From the NCBI GenBank assembly GCA_002633025.1, contig NMRB01000393.1, forward strand, positions 103,806 through 167,805: a stretch of 64,000 bases of DNA. The letters run 5' to 3'. The DNA comes from Notospermus geniculatus (Eukaryota; Nemertea; Pilidiophora; Heteronemertea; Lineidae). The notes under the pieces are model-generated. The model was not told where the DNA came from. It made no database searches and was given only the letters and a program-made list of their open reading frames with translations. Positions 46,461 through 58,554 of this stretch are shown piece by piece (the first letter of the stretch is position 1; each line of letters begins with the position of its first letter). Both the position numbers and the translations under genes were made by a program.

Positions 46461-48255
46461 CTGAAATTCAGAAGGAAGAATCCAGTGTTACAGGAGAACT
46501 AGAAAACAAACTTGCATGCACAGAACTCAACGTTTATAAACAAGCTTACTTTAATGAATTTTTGATAGATCTCGTGCAGAAAACCACATACAACATACCT
46601 CGAAACCCTGCAGTAACTAATCCTCAGTAATGAACTCACGATCAAATATGAATAAACCACAACAACGATTGCCTGGCCCAAATGACTTGGTGGAATATTA
46701 AAAAGTCACAGCTCAATGGTTTAGAACAGTCTACCAAGGCACAGCGACAGAGCACAACATAGAAACCAGCATTTATTGGAGAATAGTTGATCACAAACTG
46801 CAATACACAGTTCAATGTGATATATTGACCACAGCATAGGCAATGCCACAATCAGAACTATGTGATCACCAACCTAGATCATTACTCTACACAATATGCA
46901 ATGTTTTCCATGTTGAATATTCAAAGCAAACATTCTTCTAATCTTGGAATCCCCTTTGGGGCAAATAGCAAATAGATTTTATTATCCATTTTGTTAATGG
47001 AATATAATTGAAACATTTTTTTCTTCATTTTAATGCCTACAATACAAAACCAATAAACTCCATGACATGGCATTACAAACTTGAGATTTCTACACAGAAA
47101 AGGCTATAGGCCTAAAACACTTTGATTTTAATAGTTTGTTCAACATTTCTTCCAACTAGTGGTTGTTAGAACATGCTTGGAGGAATTATTACTCCAAGGT
47201 ACATGTATTATCTTAACTCACTTGTTTGAAGCATTGTTGCTCACTCCGAACTCACTGAAGGATATTCCTGAAATATTTTCAAGAATTTGCCATTTGTGCA
47301 CACCCCTTCTGTTGTCTTAGATCTGAATGCTGTGATAGCGACAAAGAATTCACACAAAAACTAAGTCAAACCTCTGTTTAGGTGGGTGATATGAGAGCAT
47401 GGAACCTGCAGCTTGTGCAGAGAGCTTTGAAAACTTACCTATAGAATTTCATGTGTATGAATCCATCTGGATTTCCTTTAAAAAAAGAATGATAAATATC
47501 AGTGAAGTGGCATGGAGTCCAGTCCAACATTCGCTAAAGGACTGTGGCCTAAGAGCAGTAGGCCTACCGCAATTTGGGGATAATCTTAGGTTTAATAAGC
47601 GACTAGCCTAGGCCTACCATGGAGGACCCTTAAGGGGAAAAGCAGGTCAATTGCTTTTCCCGAGTTCTTTCACAAAGAATTTTGTCAAACCTCAAGTCTG
47701 CATTGTGAAATTATCTCAAGGATTTGGTGTGCCAGAGCATAATGAGGTAATAATGAGGTTCTAAATAGCTCCATTAATTGTGATTAATCGGTCATTTTCT
47801 TATAGGCCTAGTAACTGTACCAGATCTATAGGCCTACCAGTTAAATACATAGCTTCCCCTCAATCTTCATAATCATGCATCGTGAGCCACATTCTTTAAT
47901 AACGATCAAGGAAGTATGTACTTCCATGTAACGATCAAGGCCAATAAAAAAATTCTTAGCCAATTTCTTTCTCTACAAGGGGCAGGAATCTGAAAGGGTT
48001 AACCAAGTACCACTAGGCCTACAATCTTTTGCTTTGGATATTGGTTAAGACAAATAAATTTGAAAGTCAGAAGTACATTTTTGACAGACCCACTTCATGT
48101 GCCACCAACCACATGGAACATTTGAGAGGTTACGTTATCACCATGGTAACCATTGAGTCAAAACGTCACTAAAGGACGTAACCATGACGCCATGACCATT
48201 GTACTACACTCCAAGCAGCGCTGAAGTGCACCCCACTGGGGACGAGTTTACCGCA

Positions 48256-48420
48256 ATGAGCGGGAAGTTGGGTCGCGTTTTCAGTCTTTGTGTCATCCTT
48301 CCAGTTTTGGTTTGTGCCAGGTTTGAACGGGGAAAAGTTCGACATGGGAAAATAATTCTGAATAGGACCGAATATGGCGCGGGGTGCGACGTTTGTGCCA
48401 TCGATCCATTCTTCTTATAG
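48256..48420 (+). CDS. Possible small secreted peptide or signal-peptide exon
   Basis: A 54-codon frame with ATG in fair context (CCGCAATGA). The N-terminus looks like a signal peptide: MSGKLGR, a hydrophobic core VFSLCVILPVLVCA, then a basic, Cys-containing remainder (GAGCDVCAIDPFFL). No relative recognised. It could be chance in a CpG-rich promoter. Confidence 0.2.
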   Translation: MSGKLGRVFSLCVILPVLVCARFERGKVRHGKIILNRTEYGAGCDVCAIDPFFL

Positions 48421-48724
48421 ACAAAAACTCACAAGTATCTAAGAGCTATTTTTGACGGGAGGGATACCGCCCGATCATGTGCGGCGGAACTCTCTTCCCG
48501 CGCTTTCTGTTCTGATGTCATACGATGATGAGCAAGGCGCGGCGTTTACTGGCCTTTTTGATGCGTTTCTCACCGCATGAATTTTGTGAATGGGTCCTTA
48601 TATCCTCAGGATGTAGTACCCGCAATAAAGATGCCTTCCCCCTGGCCGAATTTTCTTAGTGCGCGAAAGCAGTTACAGGCGACCGAGGGCTCCGTCGGGG
48701 CCTCTCGTCGCGCACCTCTTTCGA

Positions 48725-49064
48725 GATTAGAGAGGATGCGCAGCTTTCCGACTCCGACTTCAACTACGAGAATGAATTGCAGTCCGCTATGAACATCCTT
48801 GATAAAAACGATGTGATAGAAATTTTCAATTCGTCAAATACCATAAATTGAAGGCAGAAAAAAATGGCCTAATAAATCGGAAGTACGATATTTGCGATTT
48901 ATGCGCACTTCCGATTACGAGTCAACATTATTCTGCCACAAAGTTATGGCATTTTACGATTTGCAAACGTCTATCCAACCGTTTTTATCAAGGATGTCCA
49001 CAGCGGACTGCAATTCATTCTCGTAGTTGAAGTCGGAGTCGGAAAACTGCGCATCCTCTCTATT
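48725..49064. repeat. Inverted repeat (about 85-bp arms) with coding-like arms
   Basis: The left arm 48725-48811 and right arm 48980-49064 are inverted copies differing at a few bases. Read outward, each arm gives an open acidic peptide (REDAQLSDSDFNYENELQSA on plus, REDAQFSDSDFNYENELQSA on minus). On the minus strand the frame extends upstream to about 49180 (PRLKRRKFASE...). Confidence 0.75.
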
Positions 49065-49521
49065 ATCCGCATCACCAGGACCCGCCCATTGTGTCGGAGA
49101 TGTTCGCGCCAATTCTGCGGTGTGTGAAGCACTTACGAACGTTTCGGACGCGAATTTTCTGCGTTTCAGCCGTGGCCGCGATCCCGTTGGTCAGAAGGGC
49201 GGCGCCCGCAACGGCGTTTCATGGAAGCATGGAGGTAATATTATACCTCCATGATGGAAGGCACTCGGGACGAGGTCTTTTTTCAATTAGTTATTCTTCT
49301 CCCCCTTTTGTTTCTGCTCTCAAAATATTTCAAGCCGTTTCAAACTCTGACACGAAGTTACTTTGCTTCACGAACGGGAATGACTGAAAATGGTCCGCAT
49401 GGCCTACATCTCCACATCTCTCAGTCAGATTGCCGTCATTGACAAAACCATATGAATTCAATCTCCATGTATGTCAACACCATCAGCATAGAGAACAAAA
49501 CAACTGAATTATATCAAAAGT

Positions 49522-49527
49522 TTTATT
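49522..49527 (-). promoter_or_regulatory. Poly(A) signal candidate for FLAD1
   Basis: TTTATT on the plus strand (AATAAA on minus), about 440 bp beyond the FLAD1 stop. Confidence 0.45.
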
Positions 49528-49963
49528 AAAAGACTATTCTTTCCATAAATAGATTTAACAAATCATTCATCATGCATCATGTTTCTTACCAGAATCTTAA
49601 AGAGCAGAGCCACCTGGTGGACTAACCCAATACCACATACCCAATACCACTGAGTGGTAAACTTATTCAATTCTTTTTCAAATGCCTAGAATGGATAAAA
49701 TCTCCAAAAATTTATGAAATTAGTCGATGGCAGTCCATCACAAGGATTCCTTCCTTCCCATGTCCTTACTGCCAAATTCCTGGTGCTGCTGAGCAATATG
49801 CTGCAGTATGGAAGGTGGCAGACACTGTTTTGAACATCTTCAGCCACTGCTAAAAATGTATTTGGTCACTTCCAGAGATCAGTGGTAGACTGTCAGCACA
49901 TTTCTGAAGCACCACCAGCAGTCAACCTGTAGCCCAGAATATTAGTCCTAATTAATTCTATCA

Positions 49964-52900
49964 TCAATTCCTGCCATCACGTTCCAGTTTGCCATCTTCC
50001 AGATAATATGCAGCTTGATATCGTAGTATTCCCTTCTCATCACGGTATTCTAATTTGGGGTTCGGGTGTGTGTTATCCATGCTGCCTAAGGAAGTGTAAC
50101 TGAAAAAGGAACAATACCAGACCATTACCATCAAGAAAATGGCTATGTTAAAAAAATCAGCTCAAATTGAGAAGAAAAAAACACAAGGAGAAAGTGAAGA
50201 GTCAGCATCAGTGAGAGTGATACCGTGGGACTTACCCCCTATCATATAAGCCACAGTAAGGTAGATTTAGTTTTCTAAGAAATGCCCAGAGGTCCCGGTA
50301 ATCCCAGTTCAAGATGGGGCTGATTCTCATGTATTCTGGCCAATCAGAATCGGTCATGGCAAAGTGTCCGAGGTGACCTGAAAATAGGAATGAATGGGGG
50401 TTAATCGAAGAGAAAATTTTAGCCTTAACAGGACTATCTACTTGAAGTTCCGTACCACTGTCACTCTGTCATATTTGATAACTGTGACAATGTTCAACTT
50501 GGCATCGCAGACACATATTGTGTGTCTGTATTCGTGCAGCCTTCCATGGAGGAAGTCAATCTCTATCACTCCATCAGTACATTCTTACCAGAGTATGGAT
50601 CAGTGTTTCTTGTTCCCATAAACATTGCCTTGATCTGTGGTTTCTCTTGTTTCAGGCCAAACAGACAATCTTTTATTCTTCCAGACTTTTCCATTAATTC
50701 CAAGTTATATCTGAAATGAGTGGAGTAAAGGTGACATGAATTCTCCAGTGAAACAATGTACCTGTACCAGCACCTGATGAAGGCACGGTAGTGTCGAAAG
50801 CTCGTCCCAATATACTCAAGTTGATCTACAAAAAATGGTGTTATTATGTACTTTTTCCTGATATCAAGAAAATGGCTATGTTAAAAAAATCAGCTCAAAT
50901 TGAGAAGACACAAGGAGAAAGTGAAGAGTCAGCATCAGTGAGAGTGATACCATTGGACTTACCCTCTATCATATAAGCCACAGTAAGGTAGATTTAGTTT
51001 TCTAAGAAATGCCCAAAGGTCCCGGTAATCCCAGTTCAAGATGGGGCTGATTCTCATGTATTCTGGCCAATCCGAATCGGTCATGGCAAAGTGTCCAAGG
51101 TGACCTGTCGGAAAATAGGAATCAATGGGGGTTAATCAAAGAGAAAATTTCAGCCTCAACAGGACTATCTACTTGAAGTTCCGTACCACTGTCACTCTGT
51201 CATATTTGATAACTGTGACAATGTTCAACTTGGCATCGCAGACAAATATTGTGTGTCTGTATTCGTGCAGCCTTCCACGGAGGAAGTCAATCTCTATCAC
51301 TCCATCAGTACATTCTTACCAGAGTATGGATCAGTGTTTCTTGTTCCCATAAACATTGCCTTGATCTGTGGTTTCTCTTGTTTCAGGTCAAACAGACAAT
51401 CTTTTATTCTTCCAGACTTTTCCATTAATTCCAAGTTATATCTGAAATGAGTGGAGTAAAGGTGACATGAATTCTCCAGTGAAACAATGTACCTGTACCA
51501 CCAGGCAAGGTTAAATCTCAGCGAAAACATCTAGAGATTCTCACAACTTGACAACCTACCTCTTTTTAGACTCCTGTATGAAAGTCTCAACCTCGGGGAA
51601 TGGCATGCGACACTGGACATACATCGCTTGTAACTTATCAGCATGATCAGGATAATGTCTGAAAAAGATATTGAAATGACCAGCGTTTATCAATTTGAAA
51701 GGGCTCTCGACCATGATAGACTGCTAAGCTTTGCTATCAATTTGTTGGCATTTTCCATGTGGTTGACAAAAAATATCTAAATGGGGTAAAATGGGTCCTA
51801 GCACCCGAAGAATACTTGATGGTGGGCAGCTGGGATGATCCACAATAAGAAGGCAAACAAATAGTACTCACTTTTTAATTGCAGCAAAGACAAGATGAAG
51901 AATCACTGTACAGTCCTTCCCACCATTGAAGCTGATACATATTTCTGGTAAACTGTATTTTTCAAATGCTTCTTCTATGACTTGGATAGCTTGCTTGACA
52001 CTTCGATGAAGTGATGTATCCTCGGTTGATTCAACCATACTGTACACTTGTTGGGCAGCATGGCCGATGGGATCATCGTCAAAACTTACAACTGAACCTG
52101 CAGGGCATAGGAAACCAGTCTGATATCACAGTAACTTTGCCTCTGTTAGGTTCATGAGTGAGAAGACTATGTGACTATTTGTGAACGGAATGAATAAGAC
52201 CTGAAGTGGGTACTCAGGGGTGGGGGAGGGGGTGTGGGATCTCAATTTGGATGATAAATTGTCACCAACCTTGAGGTAGCATGTTTTTCAATTCTTCCAC
52301 AGCTTCGTCCAAGATGTCTTTCTTCAAAGATTCTAGACTCAGTCTGACCTTGTAGTAGCTGGAAAGAAGTCGAGACACTCCAATATTTCAGGGGTTCCAG
52401 TTGACACTTGCCAGATCATGAGAAAAGAATTTTAAGTCCTCATTACCGGTACAAGTGAATCTAATAGAGTGGAATCCAGGCATGTTCCTTTTATTTTTAT
52501 ACTCAGCCAAAAAGATAAGTGGCAAGTCAGCCTACCTGTTGTAGAATTCTGGGTAAGATCCTAGGACAATGCAGTTCTTATACTTGTCGACGAATCGATT
52601 GAGAATCGGTGTGATGGAGACTTCGTCTTTCTGAACGTAGATACGATTTGTGTGGTACTCGATGTCTGGGTTGCGGAACAGGTCCTGTAAGACATATGAA
52701 TCCATACTTTACAAAGAGTGAGATGGAAGAGACCAGGAAGATTGGCTTCATCCAAAAGAGGGACATACCATTTGTGAACTTTCTACTTACCTCCAGCATA
52801 TAGAATGCCCTTTCAAGAATAGATGGGACGCCAGGGAAGATGTAAACGTTTTTCACAGAAATCAATGGGTACACAGCTTTCTTTCCAGTTTTTTTGTCCG

Positions 52901-55431
52901 TTCCGTATTGAAGTATAGCAGACTTTGGCACCTAAACGAGAGTGTATTTGATATGAAATTGAAACTGAAGGAGCTGTCTACTTAAGGATCAATTGTACCA
53001 AATCCCAAGAACCACATTTTTGGCCTTTTGGCCCGAGTAGGCTGTCCAGTAAAGGCTTGTGCATTCAGGCCTGAGGGGAGTATGACATAAGCAAGAAAAA
53101 GGCCACGGTAATGGAATTCTTAGATTTATATTGTACAATCGACCCTTAAGTATACAGTCCCTTTCAGGCTTTCAGCGAACTGTCCCAGTTTTTAAGCACA
53201 TAGGCCTGATTCTCTGATACAGTATAATTTTCCGTCTTTAGTGAAGTACCATATGTGCAACACGCAGAACATACTGTCTCAAAAGAGGAAAATGTCCACA
53301 TATGAACTATAACACCTGACAAGTTAACCATATGATCAAACAATCTAGATTTCAAGTTTATGTTGAAGTGTGCAAAAGGATCACTTCTGTCAGATAACAT
53401 TATGTACCTTGGGCTCTATCTGAGTAGGTCAGTATTTTGCCAGTATGCGAGTGTGATATGTAAATTACATGGCAGTGCACACTGCCTTACAGTACAAGTA
53501 GACACATTATTGTCTTGAAGTATCAAGGTCTATGGTGACAGACTTCACCTTTGGACTATGCTCCAGACTGTAGCTGTACCCAATATCACTTGATGGCTCA
53601 AGATGATACAGAAAACCAACAAATTGAAAGATTTGAATCACTGGACTTACGTGTGCAAATTTCATATGAGCACCATTGTCACCACTGAAATATTTCTTGA
53701 CTATTTCAAACAGATCAGGATGGAGATGTAGTGGTTCATTGAATGCTTTAGCGACCCCTATTAAATAGAATAAAACAAGCACCATTGGTATTAAAGCATA
53801 TACAAGTACACAGGCCTATCAGTATCAGCAAGAATATATTACCCAATTCTTGGTATCAGGCAGTTGAAGTTACGGGTTGATGTTCCATTTCCTTGGGTCA
53901 ATTTTGGTTCCATTTCCACAGGCCCATTTCCTTGTTGCAGCTTGACAATATTTACAACACAACATAGAGAAACCAATGAAATGATCATACCTTCTAAAGT
54001 TTTATCATCATGTGTGGGACCGACTCCACCAGATGTTATGACATGGGTATATTTCTTTGAAAACTTTGCAACTTCTTCAGCAATGGTATCTAGATCATCT
54101 GGTATTACTGATATCTGAAAAATAGACAGTTACAGGATGAATGATTTGGATGACATTAGTCACATGGAGGATAGGTGCACTCAATTTTAGCAGTCAAAGC
54201 AAAGGTTGAGAACTCACCCGCTCTACTTTTACTCCTATTGCAAACAATCTTTTGCAGAAGAAGTTAGAATTGGTGTCCTTGACTTGCCCTTTCAATATCT
54301 CGTCACCAATAACTGAAAAAGTACCCGTAATGTTAACAATTTAATGATGATGCCGGTTTAGTCTGGCAAAAACCCTAAGCTATAGCCACAGGACTAGGCC
54401 CTAGCTATGTATGGTGTTTTTGGAACAAATCTTTTGCCATACCAGTAGCTATAGCTAGGCCTATTATCACCGTGGAGAATCGTCAGCGCATTCGCCGAGT
54501 TTTTCAAGTGGCAGCACTGTGCTCCGAGTCTAACATGGCGGCTGTGTCACATATCGATGTCTGTGTTGCCGACTAAAACGCGAAAGATGGATAGTTTCGG
54601 TCGAGGTGAGCGAGTTTAAGTAAATTCGAGGATGATCTAGTGATAATTTGCAATAGAACAAGCAGAGATATAGGTGCTGAAGGAGTGTTGTTTCTTTGTT
54701 TGAAGTGGAAATGTTCATAGTGTAGGCCGGTTGTTTGATTGACCGCAGTTTCCACGGAGTGACACTTGAACTTTTCCACTTCAAATGTAAAATCGACTAC
54801 GTAATTCCAATTAAGGAAGCTTTAGATTAATAGACGATAAACTGGAGGTCATCCTCGGCATAGTCTAAGTGTGTATACCGTTCATCTTCGGTGCATTTGC
54901 TCCCCGCTTTGGAGTTGACATCTTCAACATTTGTGACACAGCCGCCATCTTCCGACTCGGAGCACAGTGCTGCCACTTGAAAAACTCGGCGAATGCGCTG
55001 ACGATTCTCCACGGTGATTATAGGCCTATAGTTAGTATCTAGCCTAAATGGCTGGCCAGTGCTGTGTGAAACCTTGGAGGAATTATTCCGACAGTAGGCC
55101 TATAATTCCTCCATTCCAAGGTGAAACTGACTGAAAGGAGTGCTCCCAGGAAAAGCTGTGCTGGGATGAGAAATCCTCTTGTTACATTCTACTCTAGCAA
55201 TGGTTTCTATAGCCATACACCTTCACCCGTCATGGCACAATAAAAGCGGACTATTTTTACATGGGGACAACCTTCACTGTTGTTACACCGGTTCTTCTTT
55301 CCCGCACACTTACTGATAATTCCTGCCGTAGGAAGGACTTCTGACATAGTTTGAAAGTGTTTTTGAGGGAATATATGTCTAAAGATCTGATGAAGTCGTC
55401 CGATGTGACAATTGGACCCGAAAATAGACAT
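49964..55431 (-). CDS. FLAD1: FAD synthase (FMN adenylyltransferase)
   Basis: Converts FMN and ATP to FAD. Exons: 55314-55431 (ATG 55429-55431), 54218-54312, 53991-54114, 53651-53757, 52791-52931, 52536-52684, 52270-52358, 51872-52097, 51560-51658, 51320-51441, 50963-51104, 49964-50099 (TGA); 515 aa. The MoaB/MPTb-like domain shows [14 protein letters not shown], joined across a 1-kb intron, then [11 protein letters not shown] and [10 protein letters not shown]. The C-terminal PAPS-reductase-like domain carries the ATP loop [43 protein letters not shown] and RGYTSLGS. The first 28 residues are basic with little acid and could act as a mitochondrial presequence, as in a human isoform. An extra copy of exons 10-11 (50589-50710 and 50236-50378) lies before the last exon; its second exon has a 1-bp insertion, so only the upstream pair is intact. 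Confidence 0.95.
50131..51489 (-). repeat. Tandem duplication of two FLAD1 exons (about 730-bp period)
   Basis: Copy A is 50131-50757 and copy B is 50864-51489, over 95% alike by eye, separated by about 106 bp of unrelated sequence. No N lies between them. Exon copies: 50589-50710 against 51320-51441, and 50236-50378 against 50963-51104. Copy A reads GGCCC near 50338-50342 where copy B has GGCC, a frameshift in the DWPEY region. Confidence 0.9.
54457..55026. repeat. Inverted repeat (about 95-bp arms) in FLAD1 intron 1
   Basis: The left arm 54457-54551 and right arm 54932-55026 pair almost perfectly, including CACCGTGGAGAATCGTCAGC and AAGTGGCAGCACTGTGCTCC. On the minus strand the right arm opens a 61-codon frame (54827-55012, [20 protein letters not shown]...). 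Spacer about 380 bp. Confidence 0.8.
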
Positions 55432-56942
55432 TTAAACTGTCATTTTTGGCTTGATTTTGTCAGCGTGTTTGATAACGCGACCAGTAAAATCGCGACTGCT
55501 ATCTGAAGCAAGTCACCCTACATGCCCTATGACGTCATTCATGCTTGTCATCCCTTTTATACACTAAAAATAGATGAACACTATGAACAAAGAAATTTTA
55601 ATACCTCAACTTGCTTGTTTTTACATTCACATACATAATCAGACCGTTACCCAGTACTTGTTCTTAGTATTTCGAATATTTCAGAAGGTAAACAGAACCA
55701 CGCTGCTTTATTTACAATCAGAGTTTCGACAATGGACACTACGCGTCGCTTATCTAAACTCTGTCCAATCAGGGTGTGCGATACTGGGCTTTATGCAAAT
55801 CTTTTACGCACTGGCTATTCGTACCGTCACCAGGTCACCGGTCACGGTGGAAATACTCAGATGTTATTCGTACCGTCGTAAACAACCAATCAAATCATCA
55901 AATAGCTTCATTCCAGATGAATGAGTCAATAATTGAATTTTTCACTCATTTTATCGTTTTAGCACAATGCCGGATTTTGTTTCAATATTGTTGATGGAAT
56001 CGTTATTTTGAAACCACTACCAGGATAAAGAGTTTTAGGCCCTATATCAATGCGTTTCTGGGCAAGATAGGCCTACTAGTATCTAATGTTCGCATTAGGA
56101 CATGTAAAAAAATAGTTGGTTAGCATCCTTCCATTTTCAATTTTCTGAGAAGGGCGCGGGGGAGAGTTTTAAAAAAATTTATTGAGTTTTGAGATGCATG
56201 TTACCATGGTAACCATGGCAACCTGAGGGAAATTCCAAATGTAATAGGGTATGAATTGAAATAAAAACTACTTTATATCCTTTAAAACTGTGTTATTTTA
56301 TTTAAGCATCCCAGCCTACAATTAATCACTCTTTTGGCGTTTTTAGGTTTTTTGAAAATAAAAAATAAAAACTATTTGAGGAGAGGTGATTAATGAATTC
56401 CAATTGATTTAACCACCGGGGTAATACCCAGTGATGTGATGGCGTTCGGTTCCAGTTGCGCCTAGTCCAATTAAATTTGTTTGTTCAGGTTATTTGCCGG
56501 TGAGAATGTGGAGACGTCCGAAATGAACCAGTGACCTTATGCATAAAACCAAAAATAGATAAGAGAGAGTCCTCTCTTATCTATTTTTGATAAAACACAT
56601 AAGTGTAAAAGTTCCCTTATCTTTTGTTTGGAACAATAGTTTAAGGGAAATTTTACACTTAAGATGTTTTGTGCATATGGTCCCAGTTATTTGAATGACA
56701 AATGATTACGAAGAATTCGTTCAACGAGTTCCTGACCTATTTTTTATTCCTGACCGCACCCTATTAAAATAGGGTGCGGGTGAACCTTCTGACCTGGGCG
56801 CAGCAGACAAGTCAATCAGTCTGAGGAAATCATGCAGCGGAACAACTAGACATGATTATGACGAAATTGCGCAACAAGTGCAAACCCCTTTGTCTGGCAT
56901 TTCTCTCCCCTCGCCTCGGCTATGTAGATTTCATCAAAAGCC
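55432..56942. other. FLAD1 upstream spacer
   Basis: Presumed FLAD1 promoter next to 55431, then gene-free sequence. Contains one hairpin MITE (56532-56685) and a palindromic GGTTACCATGG-type word near 56200. Nothing else recognised. Confidence 0.5.
56532..56685. mobile_element. Compound hairpin MITE
   Basis: Two nested palindromes: AAAATAGATAAGAGAGAG / CTCTCTTATCTATTTT, and AAGTGTAAAAGTTCCCTTAT / TTAAGGGAAATTTTACACTT. Ends CTTATGCATAAAAC and GTTTTGTGCATATGG. The second half is nearly the same as the 45308-45417 element. Confidence 0.75.
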
Positions 56943-56980
56943 TATAAAAAGGCCTCGGGGCTTGTACACTCAATCATTCC
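56943..56980 (+). promoter_or_regulatory. TATA-box core promoter
   Basis: CCTATAAAAAGGCC at about 56942-56955 is followed some 28 bp later by ACTCAATCATTCC, which contains an initiator-like TCA. This is the only strong TATA plus initiator arrangement I noticed in the window. It points into the repeated-exon locus. Confidence 0.55.
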
Positions 56981-58027
56981 CTGGCGAGGGTCGCTGCGCC
57001 GTTGGTCACACCCAATTTCGTCAGCGTTGAGCGGCATGCCAGCTGCTCGCCCTTGTGCCCAGGCGATGATGGACTTTTCGATGGAAAGGAGACGGCGTCT
57101 GTAAGTATGGTCGATCGATGTCTCCGAATCATAATTTTTTGAATAAAAAATTCCGAATGAGCTTGCTGAATTGCTCTATGTTTTACTTTTTGAGTGAGGG
57201 ATCCGGGCTCGATTTCGTTGCAGATTCATTTCTGCATTTTTCTCGACCAGACACTTTCGGAAAGGGTGCGCGACTAACCTTTTTATTCGTCTCTTCCAGC
57301 CTTTCCCGGCTGCGGCCGCCAGACCTGCCGTCGGTAAAATCCTGATTTCGTCGGCCGCGGAGTTGCGTCGCAGGACTGGCATGACTGGTGGCGGTTCTAA
57401 GATGATGAATGAACTTCGATAAAAGGAACGCAGTCTGTTGTTGTAAGTATCGTACAACCAACATTTTTTTGTTCCGAATTTCTCGTAGATGTAGGTAACT
57501 TAGATAAATGTAGATCTAAGTTTTGTATTTTATTTTGCAGCCTTTCAACATATATGCAGCCGTCGGAGTGTTGTACAGTGGTGAAGACTTGGATGACGAT
57601 TCGATAAGGATTTGGTTAGCTGACTGTTTGACAGGAAGTGAAATCCTCTATTTTTTTTGTCGGTAGTGGAGTCGCTCTGCAGGACTGGTGCTCATGCCAT
57701 GGCCAGGATGGACTTCTCGGAGGCTGTACAAGTTGCCGTCATCTACACTTTTGGTTCTGAATTTTTTTCCTTCGATGGTAATTTTCCCAAACGACGGTTC
57801 TAAAAGTTCACAATGCCCGGCTACAGAAAGCCGGTGTGACGGTTGGTAGTGAGTGTTGGTTTCTATGATATACAGTTTGACAGCGAGAGACCATAATCTT
57901 TCGACACAGCTTGGAGGAAGCCAGTATAATTCCTCCAAGGACACAGGGAATTGGAAGCAGAAAAATGTCGCTATACTTTTTCAGAAAGAGTGCGTGACTT
58001 TGTATTCTTCTTCTTCTGTTTTCTGTA

Positions 58028-58067
58028 TTTACCGAAATAATCGAACATTTACCGAAATAATCGAACA
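58028..58067 (+). repeat. Tandem repeat, 2 x 20 bp
   Basis: TTTACCGAAATAATCGAACA twice in a row. Immediately downstream (58094-58139) is a second small array of GGATTATTCTTAGT, about three copies. Confidence 0.85.
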
Positions 58068-58434
58068 TGAGAGTGGTGAGGCGAAGACTCATTGGATTAT
58101 TATTCTTAGTGGATTATTCTTAGTGGATTATTCTAATTGGATCTGTGTGACGTTTTGTGTGACTTGACTGACTGTATAAACCGGAACTTTTCATCAACAT
58201 GAAGTCCTCACTGAAGACGTGGAAACCAGTAGGGGCTTTCATTGTAGTGTACCCGCGAACCCTTGCACCCTGCTGACGGAACGCCACTTTTTTGCACTAT
58301 CCAACTTAATACACAAGTAGTTGTGGAAACTGGGGTGAACAGTGGTGTTCCTGGATTCTTCCAAGTGGTGGGCGCGTTTTCCCAATCCTGTCCCACACGC
58401 TAACACATTTTGTATCGGCTGAATGAAACCAAGA

Positions 58435-58554
58435 TAGGGTGGCTTTCCATTGGCCTAGAAAGCATTGTTCGGTTCCGCCTCGTTGGTCACGGTGCGGAAA
58501 CAAGGCTTTCGAGCGTTTCCGCCCACGGAAACGCTCCAATGGAAAGCCGCCCTA
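58435..58554. mobile_element. Hairpin MITE with AGGGTGGCTTTCCATTGG termini
   Basis: The left AGGGTGGCTTTCCATTGG pairs with the right CCAATGGAAAGCCGCCCTA. The inner part includes GGAAAC / GTTTCC words. It sits inside the non-coding locus. Confidence 0.75.

Larger units (their letters stand above)
46461..49521. other. Spacer with CpG-rich segment and a foldback
   Basis: The first exon and promoter of the uncharacterised minus-strand gene should be here but were not located. 48180-48780 is CpG rich and promoter-like. It contains a small plus-strand reading frame (48256-48420) and the coding-like foldback 48725-49064. 46500-48100 shows nothing I can name. Confidence 0.5.

Noticed and set aside
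58028-58139. Small direct repeats as a regulatory array
   Set aside because: Only two or three copies each; slippage is a sufficient explanation.
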